A DNA stretch of 64,000 nucleotides from Simmondsia chinensis (taxonomy: Eukaryota > Streptophyta > Magnoliopsida > Caryophyllales > Simmondsiaceae): assembly GCA_018398585.1 (NCBI GenBank), contig JAGTTD010000011.1, forward strand, positions 10,043,001 through 10,107,000, read 5' to 3'. A model generated the notes under the pieces. It searched no databases. It was given only the letters and a program-made list of their open reading frames with translations, and was not told the DNA's origin. Below, piece after piece: positions 22,201 to 33,600 of the stretch; position 1 is the stretch's first letter; each line of letters opens with the position of its first letter. A program made the position numbers and the translations under genes.

Positions 22201-22834
22201 CCTTGGGTAGTACACCATTTAAAGCTCTATATGGTTATGATTCACCATTTCCAATTGTGTCACAAGAGGGTGTTTCCAATGTGGTAGAAGTAGAGGATCT
22301 CTTGCAGCAAAGAAGGCAGCTAGTTTAGCAACTAAAGGATAATTTGCAATTGGTTGAATCTCAAATGAAACTTTTTACTGACAAGAAAGGAATTGATAGA
22401 TCATTTGAAGTGGGAGATAGTGTATACTTGAAATTACAACCTTATTGTCAATCCTCTGTAGCCTTGCGCAAGAATGTGAAGTTGAGTGCTCGTTATTTTG
22501 GTCTTGTCCCTTTAAGGTCCTGCAGAAGCTAGGAGCCATGGCTTATCGTTTGGACTTGCCTTATGATGCTGCTATCCATCCCATTTTCTATGTTTCTTTG
22601 TTAAAGAAACATGTTGCTGCTGATGTTGAGTGTTCTGCTAGCCTTCCTGTTGCTTCCTCCAATGGTGTTATCCTCCAAGAACCATTGGAAATCCTAGATT
22701 CTCGCACCATACAGCAAAAAGGCAAGCCAGTGCAACAAGCTTTGATTCAATGGGCCAACCTTCAAAAAGCAAATGCAACTTGGGAAGATCTTAAGTTCAT
22801 CAAGAGCCAATTTCCTATTTTTGATTCTTGAGTC
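22201..22834 (+). pseudogene. R1 integrase C-terminus and chromodomain
   Basis: Contains STPFKALYGYDSPFP, FEVGDSVYLKLQPY and, after a frame change, MAYRLDLPYDAAIHPIFYVS, a linker and the chromodomain ILDSRTIQQKGK...ALIQW...NATWEDL...FPIFDS. Chromodomains direct integration to methylated-histone chromatin. The last 128 codons (22445-22831) are open and end in TGA just before the polypurine tract. Confidence 0.8.
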
Positions 22835-22846
22835 AAGAAAATTTTC

Positions 22847-22860
22847 ATAAGAGGGAGTAT
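22847..22860 (+). promoter_or_regulatory. R1 polypurine tract
   Basis: taagagggagtat ends immediately at the 3' LTR start (22861). Confidence 0.75.
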
Positions 22861-23181
22861 TGTTGTGATTGTCATGTGGACAATTGTTAGATTGCTTCTA
22901 ATTAGCTTTATTAGCCGTATATTGCTTTTGTTAGTTTGAGGCAGTTTTGGAGAGAATGTCGGTTTGGTAGTTAGGCTTAGATATTTTTGGTTGTTTGTCT
23001 CCTTAGGATTAAGTGTGGTATAAGTGTTTATTCTTGCATTTTTAATCCTCATTCAATGAAATAGACAAATATCTTCTTCCTTATTTCAATTCTCTCTATC
23101 TTTCTCATCTCTTTCTCAATTCTTCCTCATCTCATATTCTCTCTCCTATGTTATGATCCATGATCTTCTTGAATCATAACA
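22861..23181 (+). repeat. R1 3' LTR
   Basis: 321 bp, the same length as the 5' LTR. Starts tgttgtgattgtcatgtgga and ends gaatcataaca. Confidence 0.9.
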
Positions 23182-23186
23182 CATTG
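23182..23186. repeat. R1 target-site duplication, right
   Basis: cattg, identical to 17997-18001. The interrupted LTR of A2 resumes here. Confidence 0.9.
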
Positions 23187-23466
23187 TCATGAGTAAAATA
23201 TAATGACGGGATATTAGTTAAGCTACCCTGAATTAATTCCCTAAACTATCCTCAATTGAATTGACAACTTTTTCATTGTTTTAATTGCATTAATTCCATT
23301 AATTGCTGACTTTATGAACAACAACTCAAAAATTGGATCACTCTTTAATAACCGAATCAACTGTATATCGATTCCTTGAGGATATGACACCCGTATACCT
23401 GACTAAGTTATGGCGCTCTTGTACGCTTGCAAGTCTGCTATTTTAAAACACTTTTAAAACTTGACT
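23187..23466 (+). repeat. A2 5' LTR, right part
   Basis: Continues the LTR after R1 (tcatgagtaaaatataatga) to cttgact, matching 11680-11965. The primer site expected next is missing; the sequence passes straight into gag. Confidence 0.7.
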
Positions 23467-24176
23467 AAACACGCCACTCCTCCAGGATTATTCTCTGAGG
23501 GTAGACCAATTCGGGGTTGCTAAGTGGCCTTCGAGTGTGGGAGTGCCTTCAAGCATTCCTCAAACTCAAGTGTATGTAGGATCCTATCTAGTATCGAACT
23601 ACCAAGTTGGCCATGTTTGCCAAGGAGGGTATAGTTCTGCTTATGCAGATCAACACCCATTTCCTCATACAATGGTCACGGGGGCTCAATAGTACCCTAC
23701 TGATCCTATGAGCGATGCTCAAACCTTTGGAGGGCAATGGCAGGTCCATAATCAGGCACTAAAGCTACCCCTCTAGGACTAATTGGCTGCCCTTATCTAA
23801 CAGATGTACGGGCCAGCCCTTTGAAGGGTTAATAGCCCCGTTTATCATAAGTCGTACCCCGGCTATGTTTATAGGGATCACCCATTCCCAATGGGAAATA
23901 AAATACCTGAGTTCTCCCTTTTCTCTGGTGAAAGGAAAGTATTAGCTCTCGAGTACTTGGCTAGGTTCAAATGCTACAGTAGAGGGGTGGCTGACAATCC
24001 TTACTTGAAATTAAGGTTGTTCCCTAACTCTTTGACAAGAACTACCTTTTAAAGATTCATAAGTCTACCACCTAATTCCATTTATAGTTGGGATGACATG
24101 GCCAAGTAATTTCAGGCCCAATTCCTAAGGATGGAGCTAGGTACCTCTATGTATGACTTGGCTCGAATGAAACAGA
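23467..24176 (+). pseudogene. A2 gag (retrotransposon gag domain), broken
   Basis: In one frame with a few stops: a Tyr/Gln/Pro-rich part (YQVGHVCQGGYSSAYADQHP) and then a clear gag domain, KIPEFSLFSGERKVLALEYL ... NPYLKLRLFPNSLTRTTF ... WDDMAK, up to DLARMKQI, where Y3 is inserted at 24177. The style fits Tat-type elements. Stops occur at about 23690, 23776, 23824, 24050 and 24107. The start is lost together with the leader. Confidence 0.7.
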
Positions 24177-25660
24177 TATTGGGAAAGTATTTTAAAAATT
24201 TTTCCCAAAATGACTAGAGCGAGCACAACAGAAAACCAATTTAAAATTCTTAATTTTAAATCTAATGCCCTGATCTAATTAAACTATTTAATTAGACCTA
24301 GATCTTACTTTAATAGGGTCATAATATAACAATAAAAAAATTAAAATAAAACGAATAAATATGTTACATAGAATAAACGAAATGAGGAAATAACAAATTA
24401 AATATCAAATATTTAATTTAGATATACCTGAAGAGTGAATCCAAACTCCGACTTAAAGATCTGAAATTAGATGAAGAAACCTTCTTGATACCTTGAGATC
24501 TTCTACACAATGACCTCTATTAGCACTGGAGTGTGGGCTCCTAAAATAATTAATTTAGGAAAAATTTAAGAACAAATTTTTTTTAATCTTTTTGAAAAAT
24601 AATTTTTAAAAAAAATTATGCTAAATATTAATTTAGAAAACCCTAAAATAATTTTAGGTTTTTCGTTGTGAGAAAAAACTTGATTCCAAAACCTAAAAAA
24701 ACCGTAAAAATTACATGGATAAAGCAATATTTAAATATAGCCGAATAAAGAGCGCCGACGTCATCTTGATGTCAACCCCTTTTTCGTGTTTTACACTGAT
24801 TAAACAAATAGACAGGGACGCTGACATCAATGTCCCTTATTTTCTGCTTTTTTAAAATTTTTGCGTATGGGCGCGTGCGCGTGGCTGTGTATTTGCTTTT
24901 TCTCTATTTTTTTTGTTTAACTCCTACATGTATAAAATTTATCTCATAATTATTATTTGATAAAATTAATTTATTCACCTTATGAATAAATAATTTATCC
25001 CATAAATTATGTTTAACAAAATTAATTTATTCATCTCATGAATAAATAATTCATCACAGGAATTTAATTTAAATATTTTCAAATAGTACTTAAGTTGAGG
25101 CTCGTGGAGGGACCTTAGAGACAATCTAACTCTAGTTTCAAATGGATCAAATATGATTATCACCTCTTGCTAACAATTGATTATCACTTAATAAAACTTA
25201 ATTTCACTAAATAAGTTTTACTGCACTCTAGGATTAAATATATTCACTTAGGAATTTTCCATAGAATTTTGTTGCGACAATTAACTCCTCTATTAGATAT
25301 ATGTAAGCAAAAACAGCATTAACTACTATCGTAATTTTTCTCATATCTATCACCATAGTTCCTGACTCGGCCTTCTCGAACAATTCATAATACAAAAATA
25401 ATTTCCCTATTAATTTCAAATGTCCAATGTATGGAATACTCTGACCAAAGATTCTATAATCTATTTGTATATTTGTGAATCAACTAGGGGGACATCTAAC
25501 GTAGATTCCTTGTAAAATATTCATTCCCGCCACACTTCATGCAATTTTTCAATGGCATAAGATCCTGATTATTCAATTTTAACCTCATCATTTTGGGCAT
25601 CAAATAAATTAACATTCCTTGTACGAGTTCGAACTATTTCCCGGATTTGGAATTATCATC
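24177..25660 (-). mobile_element. Y3: truncated Y repeat inserted in A2 gag
   Basis: Starts tattgggaaagtatttt and follows Y2 (shared aaaattcttaattttaaatc, cctagatcttact, tgaggctcgtgga, actcggccttctcgaac) to about 25660, where the alignment stops well before the Y end. About 250 bp of the Y terminus is missing and is replaced by a Tat pol fragment. Confidence 0.65.
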
Positions 25661-25700
25661 TTAACATTAAAATTGAATCTGACCACATAAGATCCTGATT

Positions 25701-27251
25701 ATTCAATGTTAAGATGGTTAGCTAAAATGTCTTCCAAGGCTTGACCTTTTACTGACTTTTGTGACACATAAATTGATTCAAACTGTAGTAGAGTAATACT
25801 CCATTTGTTTAGCATTCCTCGCATCAAAGATCTATATAACAGATACTTGAGAACATCTGTTTAAGGAACCACATAAATGGTGAATGCAAGAAAGTAATAT
25901 CTCAACTTTACCAACACGTAGTATAATGATAAACACAATTTCTCAATGGAAGTATATTTTATTTCACACTCACTTAGGCAATGGCTCCGGTAGAACAAAT
26001 CCTATTCAAACCCATGCTCATTATCTTTGTACAGGAAAATAACCAATTGACTCAGTAGTGGCAGAGCTGTAATTTTTTAATGGCTTCCCCTGCTTAGGTG
26101 TTATCAACACCGGTGGCCTAATCAAATAAGCTTTGATGGCCTCGAAGGCTGCTTGGTTTGGCTTCTCCCACTTAAAGTCCTTTGCATACTTGGGTCTTAA
26201 TAATGGTGAGAAGGCTTTAGTCTTTCCTACAACTTTGAAATAAAACGTGTTAGGAAATTGAACTACCAGGAAACGTTGAAGTTCCCTTTTGTTTGAGGGC
26301 GGCTTAGCTTCTTGAATGGCCTTAGCCTTATTCATGTCAACCTCAACCCCACTTTGGTGCATGAGGAAGCCCAGGACATTTTCGACCCATACCCTAAAAG
26401 CATATTTCAAAAGGTTCATTTTGAGGTTATGATTCCTCATTCGTAAGAACGCATTTCTCAAATCTTCTAAGTGCTCAACTTGGGTCTATGATTTGACTAC
26501 GATGTTGTCTATGTAGACTTTCATGGTCTCCCCAATGAGAACATGTAAGATTATGTTCATAGCTCTTTCATAGGTGGTGCCAGCATTCTTTAGGTCAAAT
26601 GGCATGTCCGCCCATTCGAAGGTCCCTATTGACCCTGGACATCTAAATGCAGTCTTGTGGGTATCCTCTAAAGCTATCATGACTTGGTAATATCCATAAT
26701 AGCCATCCATAACAGAAAACATCGCATGCCTCGAGGATGAATTAATAAGGACATTAGTAGTGGGTATGGGATATTCATCCTTTGATGTGGCTACATTAAG
26801 ATCCCTAAAGTTAGTACAGGCTCTGATTTTGCCATTCTTTTTAATTATAGGAACAATGTTGGCTAGTCATCTGGTTGTCATGATGAACTTGGTTTCAAGA
26901 GTCTCTCAATTTCCTCTTTAACCAAGTCTTTAACTTCTCGGGACATCCTTCTCTTGGCCTAGATAATGGGCCACGGGCCTTACTTAATGGGCAGTCTTTT
27001 CTCAACCACCTTTCTGTCTAGACCAGACATCTCATGGTAATCCCCGGCAAAGTAGTCCTTGAACTCAAGGAGCAAGCCTACATACTACTTCCTCTATCCT
27101 TAGAAAGAAGAGCACTCACATACATAGGTCTAAGGCTTTCTATTGAACCCAAGTTGACTTCAAAGAGAGGATCTTGAACTTCAGCTCTCAAGTCCTCCAT
27201 TTTGGATGGTACTGCTGCCAATTCAGACAACTCCAGCTCTTTCTTCTAGAG
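25701..27251 (-). pseudogene. Tat/Retand-type pol fragment (RT and RNase H start)
   Basis: Read on the minus strand: KRRMSREVKDLVKEEIERLL (about 26900-26960), then RT core at 26486-26722 with FSVMDGYYGYYQVMIA, HKTAFRCPGSIGTFEWADMPF, LKNAGTTYERAMN and VYIDNIVVKS, then 26021-26461 with GVEVDMNKAKAIQEAKPP and the RT connection. Near 25705-25735 comes VKGQALEDILANH, a hallmark of the Tat RNase H region. The catalytic YxDD has become YIDN. Stops and frameshifts are frequent. It is bounded by Y3 on one side and X2 on the other, and no LTR of its own is left. Confidence 0.75.
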
Positions 27252-29527
27252 TGATGATTATGTGTTTGCTTAGCAAGTGCACTAAATCGTATTAAGTAAT
27301 ACAAAGTGAGTAGAATATCTTTCCCACGAGGATTGTTTATTGAGTGACTATTGAAATTAGTAGTTTTAGCGTAATTTGAAAGGCTGAAATTTATAGTTTT
27401 TGATATGTAACAAATAAAATAAAAAGAACCAAAGATGTTTACCGATTTTTAAGAAAAATCTACTAATTTTTGTATAGTTTACTTATTTAAAAAGATGCAA
27501 GGCATCTGATTTCACCTAGTTGTATGAATGCGCCTTTGTATTTTCGATATTCAAGTTGTTATTACATGTTGATGGTTGAAAACCCTAATTTGCTGAATAT
27601 TCTCTCTCGAGAAACAATTAGCATGCGCTTTCACATATTAACTCATCAATTTTTTGCATGAATTTAAATAAGAAAAGTGTTTTGAAGATCCTTAGTTCTC
27701 ACTAAAGACCACACAAATCGCATTAATCTATTTCTAGCATTCACTCAATTTGTGGTGTTTATCACTTTAGCAATCATCATAAATCTCTTCTTGGACTCAT
27801 TATGAATCATTACAGGCTCTGAATGGTGATCAGGCGTTCAAAACTTATGAAGAACAATGATAAACACTCAAACAACGCAGTAAACAAACTTTGAATAAGT
27901 TGAATTAGAAAAGAGCGTATATTACAACTTAGGCTAAATCGTAGCCTTGGAAAACAAAATTAGTTCATGGTAGACATTACATAAAGCAAAGCTAAAACAA
28001 AATTTATGAACTCAAAGAAGAAAATGACAGAAAAGAACTTGAAATTAAAAAATTACGAACCAAACTTTCCTCCTTCTCTTCTTCTCTCTTCCTCATGATT
28101 TCTACCTAAGTTTTTTTACTTTGAACTTTGTTTTCTTGATTGAATGATGCCTAAACACTTCCCTAACATCCTATTTATCGTAAATGAGGTTGGAAATTCA
28201 TGGAAAAAAAAATTATAAACACTTCATTCTCATTTGCTCCCCTTGATGCAATTTTTGTCGACTTGCTGATTTTCTCATTATTTCTGCTTTACACCGCCCA
28301 AAGCATGCTTTTTGCAGCAATTTCCAGCTGTTCTTGAATTAATGAAGAAGTTATTGCTCTTGATTTGCTAGTTTCGCGGCCTAAAATTGCCAATTGCAAA
28401 AAGTTGTTCACGTTCTTTTGTTCCTTAGCCGCGTAGTTTTGGTGTAGTTTGCCCATTTTTGCTTTTGTTTCTTGTATCTTGCTTCTATTTGTTGTTGATG
28501 ATGACAAAACCTAACAAGAATTAGCATAAAATAAGTGTTTTTGTAAGTAAATAACAATAGGAACAAAAAAGAGAAAAAATGATAAAAATTAGAAGTAAAA
28601 TGGTTAGTAATTGAATCTAAAAGATATGAATAATTGTATACTAAATTGAACTTATCAAAATACCCCAAAACTTTAATCTTGCTCATCCTCGAGCAAGGCT
28701 AAGCCTGAAAGCTCAGCATCTCATGCTTTTTTAGAATTTTAACACAATTCAAAGCAAGTATTCTTCTATTAGAAAAGAATGATAAGAGGATTAAAGCATA
28801 AGGTCCTAAAGGCAAAAAAATCTTTCTAAGGAAAAACCCATCAATCACCTACGTAATTGAATTCAAAAGTTGGTTAAGCATATTAACTTTATCTTTTCTT
28901 TCTAATCTCAAGACATTCAACCCGAATAGATGACAAAATTCATGCCACTCTTAACAAGACTTCTCAAGTATGCCTAAACTAAAAATTATTCACAAAATTT
29001 TCTCTTTCTTTTTTTTGTAACACGGGACTTGTTTGCCCCAGCCAACCCCGGCCCTTGAGGAGGTAAGTCATGAGTATATCTTTAGCGAGAATCGAACTCC
29101 TAACCCCTGGGCGATGACCACATGGGTAGGAGACTCCACCAACTGAGACGCTTTCATGATGGGCAGCACATATCCTAAAAGATAAACATTTATATGAGAG
29201 TGGTGCTTAGAGATGCTTCCCCTTTTTTTAATTCATATTCTGCTTTTACTTAGACTTAGGCATAACTCTTCAAAATCTATTATGCAAATGATAATCTTAA
29301 TGCAATCCATTCAGATTTGAGCATCTTTTAATCAGAAAGAAAAGTAAAATAGCCATGCTAACTAGCAAACTCATACATCATGGTTTTATTAAGATAGTGA
29401 CTTAGAGAAGATCATGCATTGCAATTAGACCACAAACACAATTGATTCTCATGTTATTAAAGTCTAATCAAAGTAAACTAGCTAAGAAAGGTAGTAAATT
29501 TGCCTAAAAAGCATGATGACAAGATCT
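27252..29527 (-). mobile_element. X2: truncated Athila-like element (3' LTR and 3' UTR)
   Basis: LTR 27252-28657 (tgatgattatgtgtttgctt ... acttatca) is followed by the same untranslated region as X1 and X3, including the polypurine tract (28660-28675) and a SINE with one head. It ends at aagatct (29527), exactly where X1 and X3 have the (TA)n tract, and passes into Y4. The open frames at 28289-28507 and 28408-28686 are not conserved in the sister LTRs. Confidence 0.7.
29015..29160 (-). mobile_element. tRNA-like SINE, single head
   Basis: On the minus strand: agcgtctcagttggtgg, acccatgtggtcatcgccca, gagttcgattctcgc (B-box-like), then a body with ccggggttggctggggcaaa and an A-rich tail (poly-T on the plus strand at 29009-29018). 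Head 29071-29160. The tRNA-like promoter boxes and tail are the evidence; it does not fold as a complete tRNA. Confidence 0.6.
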
Positions 29528-30677
29528 CAAAATTATCTTATGAGATGAATTATTTATCCATAAGATGGGTAAAGTTAATTTTGCCAAACATTATTTATGA
29601 GATGAATAAAATCAAAAGTTATAAAATAAAATAATTTTGGAAAATTAAAATTTATAAGATGAATTTTTACATGTGGGAAACAAAGCAAAAAAAAAAAGAT
29701 CCCACAGGACGGCGATCCGTGTATAAACGCAGCAGCCAATCAGCGCGCGACATGTGTTGCGCGCTGAGGCTACCCAAGGCATGCATCCGTGCCTCTGGGG
29801 GCGGATGAATCATCGCGTGCCACGTGGCACATGGTGACAGGCCAGAGTACGAGTGAGATAGACAATGAAACACAGCGTTTAATTGCTATTTAAATTGATA
29901 CGATGCGTTTTGATTTTAACTGGGCAATCCTACATCGATTAAAATTGGATTTTTCACTCCAGAATACTCCTATAAATGGAGCTGCTTATTCCGAGGTTTG
30001 ACATTATTTTTGAAACAAGTCTTAGGGTTTCTGGAAATAGTTTTGGAGACCTAATTGGAGAGAAAAATTTCAGTTGAAAATTTTCTTTCCTCTGTTTAAT
30101 ATTTTTCAGAGCCCACCCTCCGGGCAGCTCGAGTCATTGCGTAGAAGATCATGGGGTCTCGATTTTGTTGGTATTCTTTATAATTGGAGCAATTCTAGGT
30201 ATGTTCTACTTTCCTTCTCCTTTTAGTTTTTTCTTTTTTTATTTATTTACAATATTCGTTATTATGCCTGTTTAAGTTTATGTATTGTTATGAATGTATT
30301 AGAGTAAAAGGCCTGTAAATCTAAATTATGAATCTAGATCTATTGATTTATATTATGAATCTAAATTGACCCTAGGTTTAGAGTTATGAATTCTAAACTG
30401 GTTCCGCTGTGTAAACTTTAGGGAGAATTTTTTTGAAATGCATCCCAACCACCGGTATTAGGGCAAAGGGTTTATAGAGATAAACCTATTCCCGGGAACT
30501 CTAGCACGTGAGGTGTCACGAAGCGTGACTCTTCGACCGGGGCTTAGGTAGAGAGAAGGGTCTCATACTCTAAGTGCTCTAATAGGTGCCTATTGTTGTG
30601 ACCATAGTTGAGAACTGTGAACCCAATAGTCGGCATCAGAGTTTATTTTCAACAAAATTCATATCTTTTCCCAACAG
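29528..30677 (+). mobile_element. Y4: truncated Y repeat, opposite orientation
   Basis: The reverse complement matches Y3: gatcttctacgcaatgac and the AT-rich ttatgagatgaat stretch are inverted relative to 24490-25060. It ends in ttttcccaaca (30667-30677), the inverse of tgttgggaa. A TATA box tataaatgg at 29971-29979 suggests that the transcribed strand is plus. The left end is missing; it is fused to X2. Confidence 0.6.
29667..29873. other. GC-richer block in Y4
   Basis: A short GC-rich stretch containing gcgcgacatgtgttgcgcgc, in otherwise AT-rich DNA upstream of the TATA box, consistent with a promoter region. The 68-codon frame on its minus strand has no recognisable domain. Confidence 0.3.
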
Positions 30678-30689
30678 ATACAACATCAA

Positions 30690-31430
30690 GTGCTAGATGC
30701 TGCAGCTGAATCTCAAGAAAGACCTCAAGTTGCTAATGTGTCTGTTAGGCCTCAAATTCATCTCCAATCAGCTGATGTTAGACCTCAAAATCAAACTTCA
30801 GAAGCTGATTTAACTGCCATACCTCATGAGCATCCATTTGATCAAGTGCAAATTCAGTCTTCTAGCTTGAATCTTGGACAAAATGTGCATCCTCAGGATC
30901 ATTCAGTACACCTCAGACCGAACAATAAAAATGCAGGACATCTTGATCAACCTTTTGATCCAACACACACGCCACCTGCTTGCTTGATTAGAGAACATTT
31001 GGTTCAACCTCCAGATCTGGACTAGCTGCATTTACATGGACAAACTTCTTCAGAAAATGGTCCCTTACAAAGTAATGAAGTTAATTCTTGTAGTAGAGGC
31101 AATAGCTTTAGACAACCAAGAGTGCAAATTGAAAATTTTGATGGGAAGCAGCCACATTCTAGGTTAAGGAGATGTGAGCGTTACTTTCACTTTTATTCCA
31201 TTCCCGATGACCAAAAGGTGCAATTGGCCGTGATTTATCTTCAAGGAGATCATGAAGTTTGGCTTTATAGTCTATTGAAGAGCAATTCTACGCTTACTTG
31301 GCCTGAATTTATGGTTGAGCTTTGTGAACGATATGGTGATGAAGATTTAAGTGACATTGTTGATAACTTCAACAAGGTGTTTCAAGTAACAATTGTGAAG
31401 GAGTACATGAGAAGTTTTGAGAACCTTAGA
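30690..31430 (+). pseudogene. B gag, first part
   Basis: Open from the Y4 junction: a Gln/Pro/His-rich N-terminal region with repeated VRPQ/DVRPQ-like words, a stop at 31023, then FRQPRVQIENFDGKQPHS, LRRCERYFHFY, AVIYLQGDHEVWLYSLL, LCERYGDEDLSDIVDNFNKV and MRSFENLRAK. The same order occurs in C (57000-58000). The LINE interrupts it directly after LRAK. The true start is missing. Confidence 0.8.
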
Positions 31431-31627
31431 GCAAAAATCAACAACAACAACACCACCAACAGTCCTAGTGCCTCGCGGCTCCCGCAGAAAGAAGGGTCTG
31501 GGAGGGGTGATGTACGCAGCCTTACCCCTTCCGGGTGGAAAGGAGGCTGTTTCCGAGGACCCCCAACCTGAAGTAATTGAGTGCCTGCAAATAAACCACC
31601 AATTAATTACCAATGAGTTTTGAGGAA

Positions 31628-31677
31628 AGAAGAAGAAGAAGAAGAAGAAGAAGAAGAAGAAGAAGAAGAAGAAGAAG
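31628..31677. repeat. (GAA)n microsatellite in LINE 3' UTR
   Basis: About 16 GAA units just before gcatgatcagag. Confidence 0.9.
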
Positions 31678-31768
31678 CATGATCAGAGACTAAACTAGCC
31701 TATAAGTGCTTCACCTAAGGTTATGCCTACCTAAGGATCTTAAACTACCAGTCCCTCCCCGCACTAAT

Positions 31769-33600
31769 CTATTTTGCCACCTCCGCTACCCTTATGCTAG
31801 CCCTCCATCGTGCCCTATCTGAGGCCATCTCCTCTCTTAGGATTAGGTAAGTTAGGTCGTGAAAGATCGTCTCCAGCCAACTCTTCTTTGTTCTGCTCCT
31901 CCCTCTTCTGCCTAGCGTCGTGTGAAGCTGTTCACACCTCCTGACTGGGGCTGTGGTCGGTCTCCTGCTAAGATGACCAAACCATCTTAGGCGGTGCTCC
32001 CTCAATTTATCCTCGATCGAGGCTACACCCACTTACTTCGTATCACATCATTCCTAATCCTATCCTTCCTTATATGACCACACATCCAGCGTAGCATTCT
32101 CATCTCGGCCACCTTCATCCTCTGTGTTTGATTTTGTTTCATTGGTCGACACTCTGCCCCATATAGCATAGCCGGTCTTACTACTGTCCTACAGTATTTT
32201 CCCTTTAACTTTAGCGGGAACTTTCTATCACACAGCACCCCGGATGCCATCCTCCACTTCTGCCAGCCTACTTTAATCCTGTTGCTGACATCCTCATCCA
32301 CTTCACCATTCTGGTGTATCATGGATCCCAGGTATTTGAAACTCTCCTTACTCGGTACAGTTTCTTGTTCGATCTTAACCTCCTCTGTTCTAGTCGTGGT
32401 GGAATGATCGAATTTGAATTCCACGTACTCGGTCTTAGATCTACTAATCCTTAACCCCTCAATTCTAAAGCACCTCTCCACAATTCCAACTTCTTGTTTA
32501 TGTCCACTCGGGATTCCCCTGCCAGAACTATGTCGTCTGCAAAAAGCATACACCAAGGTACCTCTCCTTGAATGTGTCTAGTGAGCTCATCCATCACTAG
32601 AATGAACAGGAAGGGACTCAAGGCAAAGCCCTGGTGCACCCCAACTGTAATAAGGAAAGTGTCTGTCTCCCCTTCCCATGTGCGCACATTAGTATGTGCC
32701 TCTTCATACATGTCCCTAATGACCCGAATATAAGGCATTGGGATGCCACTCCTACCCAACACCCTCCACAGTACCTCTCTTGGCACTCTATCATATGCCT
32801 TCTCCAAATCGATGATGACCATGTGGAGATCCTTTTGTCTCTCCCTATATTGCTCTATTGTTCGCCGTAAGAGGTGAATGGCTTCCATTGTTGATCTCCC
32901 AGGTATGAACCCCAACTGGTTTTCGGTTACTTCCGTCTGTTGTCGTAGTCTCCTTTCTATGACTCACTCCCACATCTTGAGGGTGTGGCTCATTAGTTTG
33001 ATCCCCCGGTAATTGGCGCAGCTTTAGATGTCGCCCTTGTTCTTATAGATTGGGACCAGTGTGCTCTTCCGCCATTTGTCCGGCATCTTGTTCCCCATAA
33101 AGATTTGGTTAAAGAGTTTAGTCAGCCAGCAAATGCCCCTCTGTCCGAGGAATTTCCATGCCTCAATGGGTATCCCATCTGGACCAACTGCTCTTCCCCC
33201 TGCCCATATGTTTTAGGGCTTCCTTGATCTCCTCTGGAGTAATTCGCTCACAATAGCATTCATTCTAATCCTCCCCCGTTGTCTGGAGATCCCCTAGAGC
33301 TATCTCTGCACTTCCCTAATTGTTGAACAGATCGTGGAAGCAGGCTTTCCACCTAGCTCTAATTAGATGCCCTTCCACTAGCACCTGTCCATCTTCACCT
33401 TTTATGCATTTCACTTGCTTCAAGTCCCTCGTCCTCCTCTCTCTTGCTCTAGCGATCTTATATATATCCTTGGCTCCCTCCTTGGTATCTAGCCTCTTGT
33501 AAAACTCCTCATATGCTCTTGATTTTGCCTCACTGACTGCTTTCTTTGCTTCCTTACTGGCTTGCTGATATTGCCGTCTCTTTTCCTCTTTTGTACTACC
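31769..33600 (-). pseudogene. LINE reverse transcriptase domain, broken
   Basis: N-terminal linker near 33240-33600 (EEKRRQYQQASKEAKKAVSE, KCIKGEDGQVLVEG). The RT core at 32451-32915 has [57 protein letters not shown] and the catalytic [10 protein letters not shown]. It then passes to 32023-32556 (SFKYLGSMI, VRPAMLYGAECRPMK, MRMLRWMCGHIRKDRIRND) and 31769-32032 ([23 protein letters not shown]), the C-terminus typical of plant RTE. Frame changes lie near 32030, 32500 and 32915-33240. It copied LINE RNA at a nicked target. Confidence 0.85.

Larger units (their letters stand above)
18002..23181 (+). mobile_element. R1: complete Reina-like chromovirus (Ty3/gypsy), inactive
   Basis: 5180 bp with two 321-bp LTRs (tgttgtgatt ... 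taaca), a 5-bp target duplication cattg, an initiator-Met primer site, gag with CCHC knuckle, PR, RT, RNase H, IN, a C-terminal chromodomain and a polypurine tract, in the standard chromovirus order. By eye the LTRs differ at about 27 of 321 positions, without indels, so the insertion is old. Many stops and frameshifts interrupt the coding region and the RT active site is destroyed. The Reina assignment rests on the short LTRs, the small total length, the knuckle and chromodomain style and the RT motifs. Confidence 0.9.

Noticed and set aside
29071..29160. Possible tRNA gene
   Set aside because: A B-box-like gttcgattctcgc is present but no full cloverleaf or acceptor stem can be drawn, and it has a SINE body and A-rich tail.
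31347..31623. Frames across the B gag/LINE boundary
   Set aside because: They read from gag into the LINE 3' untranslated region and arise from the insertion.
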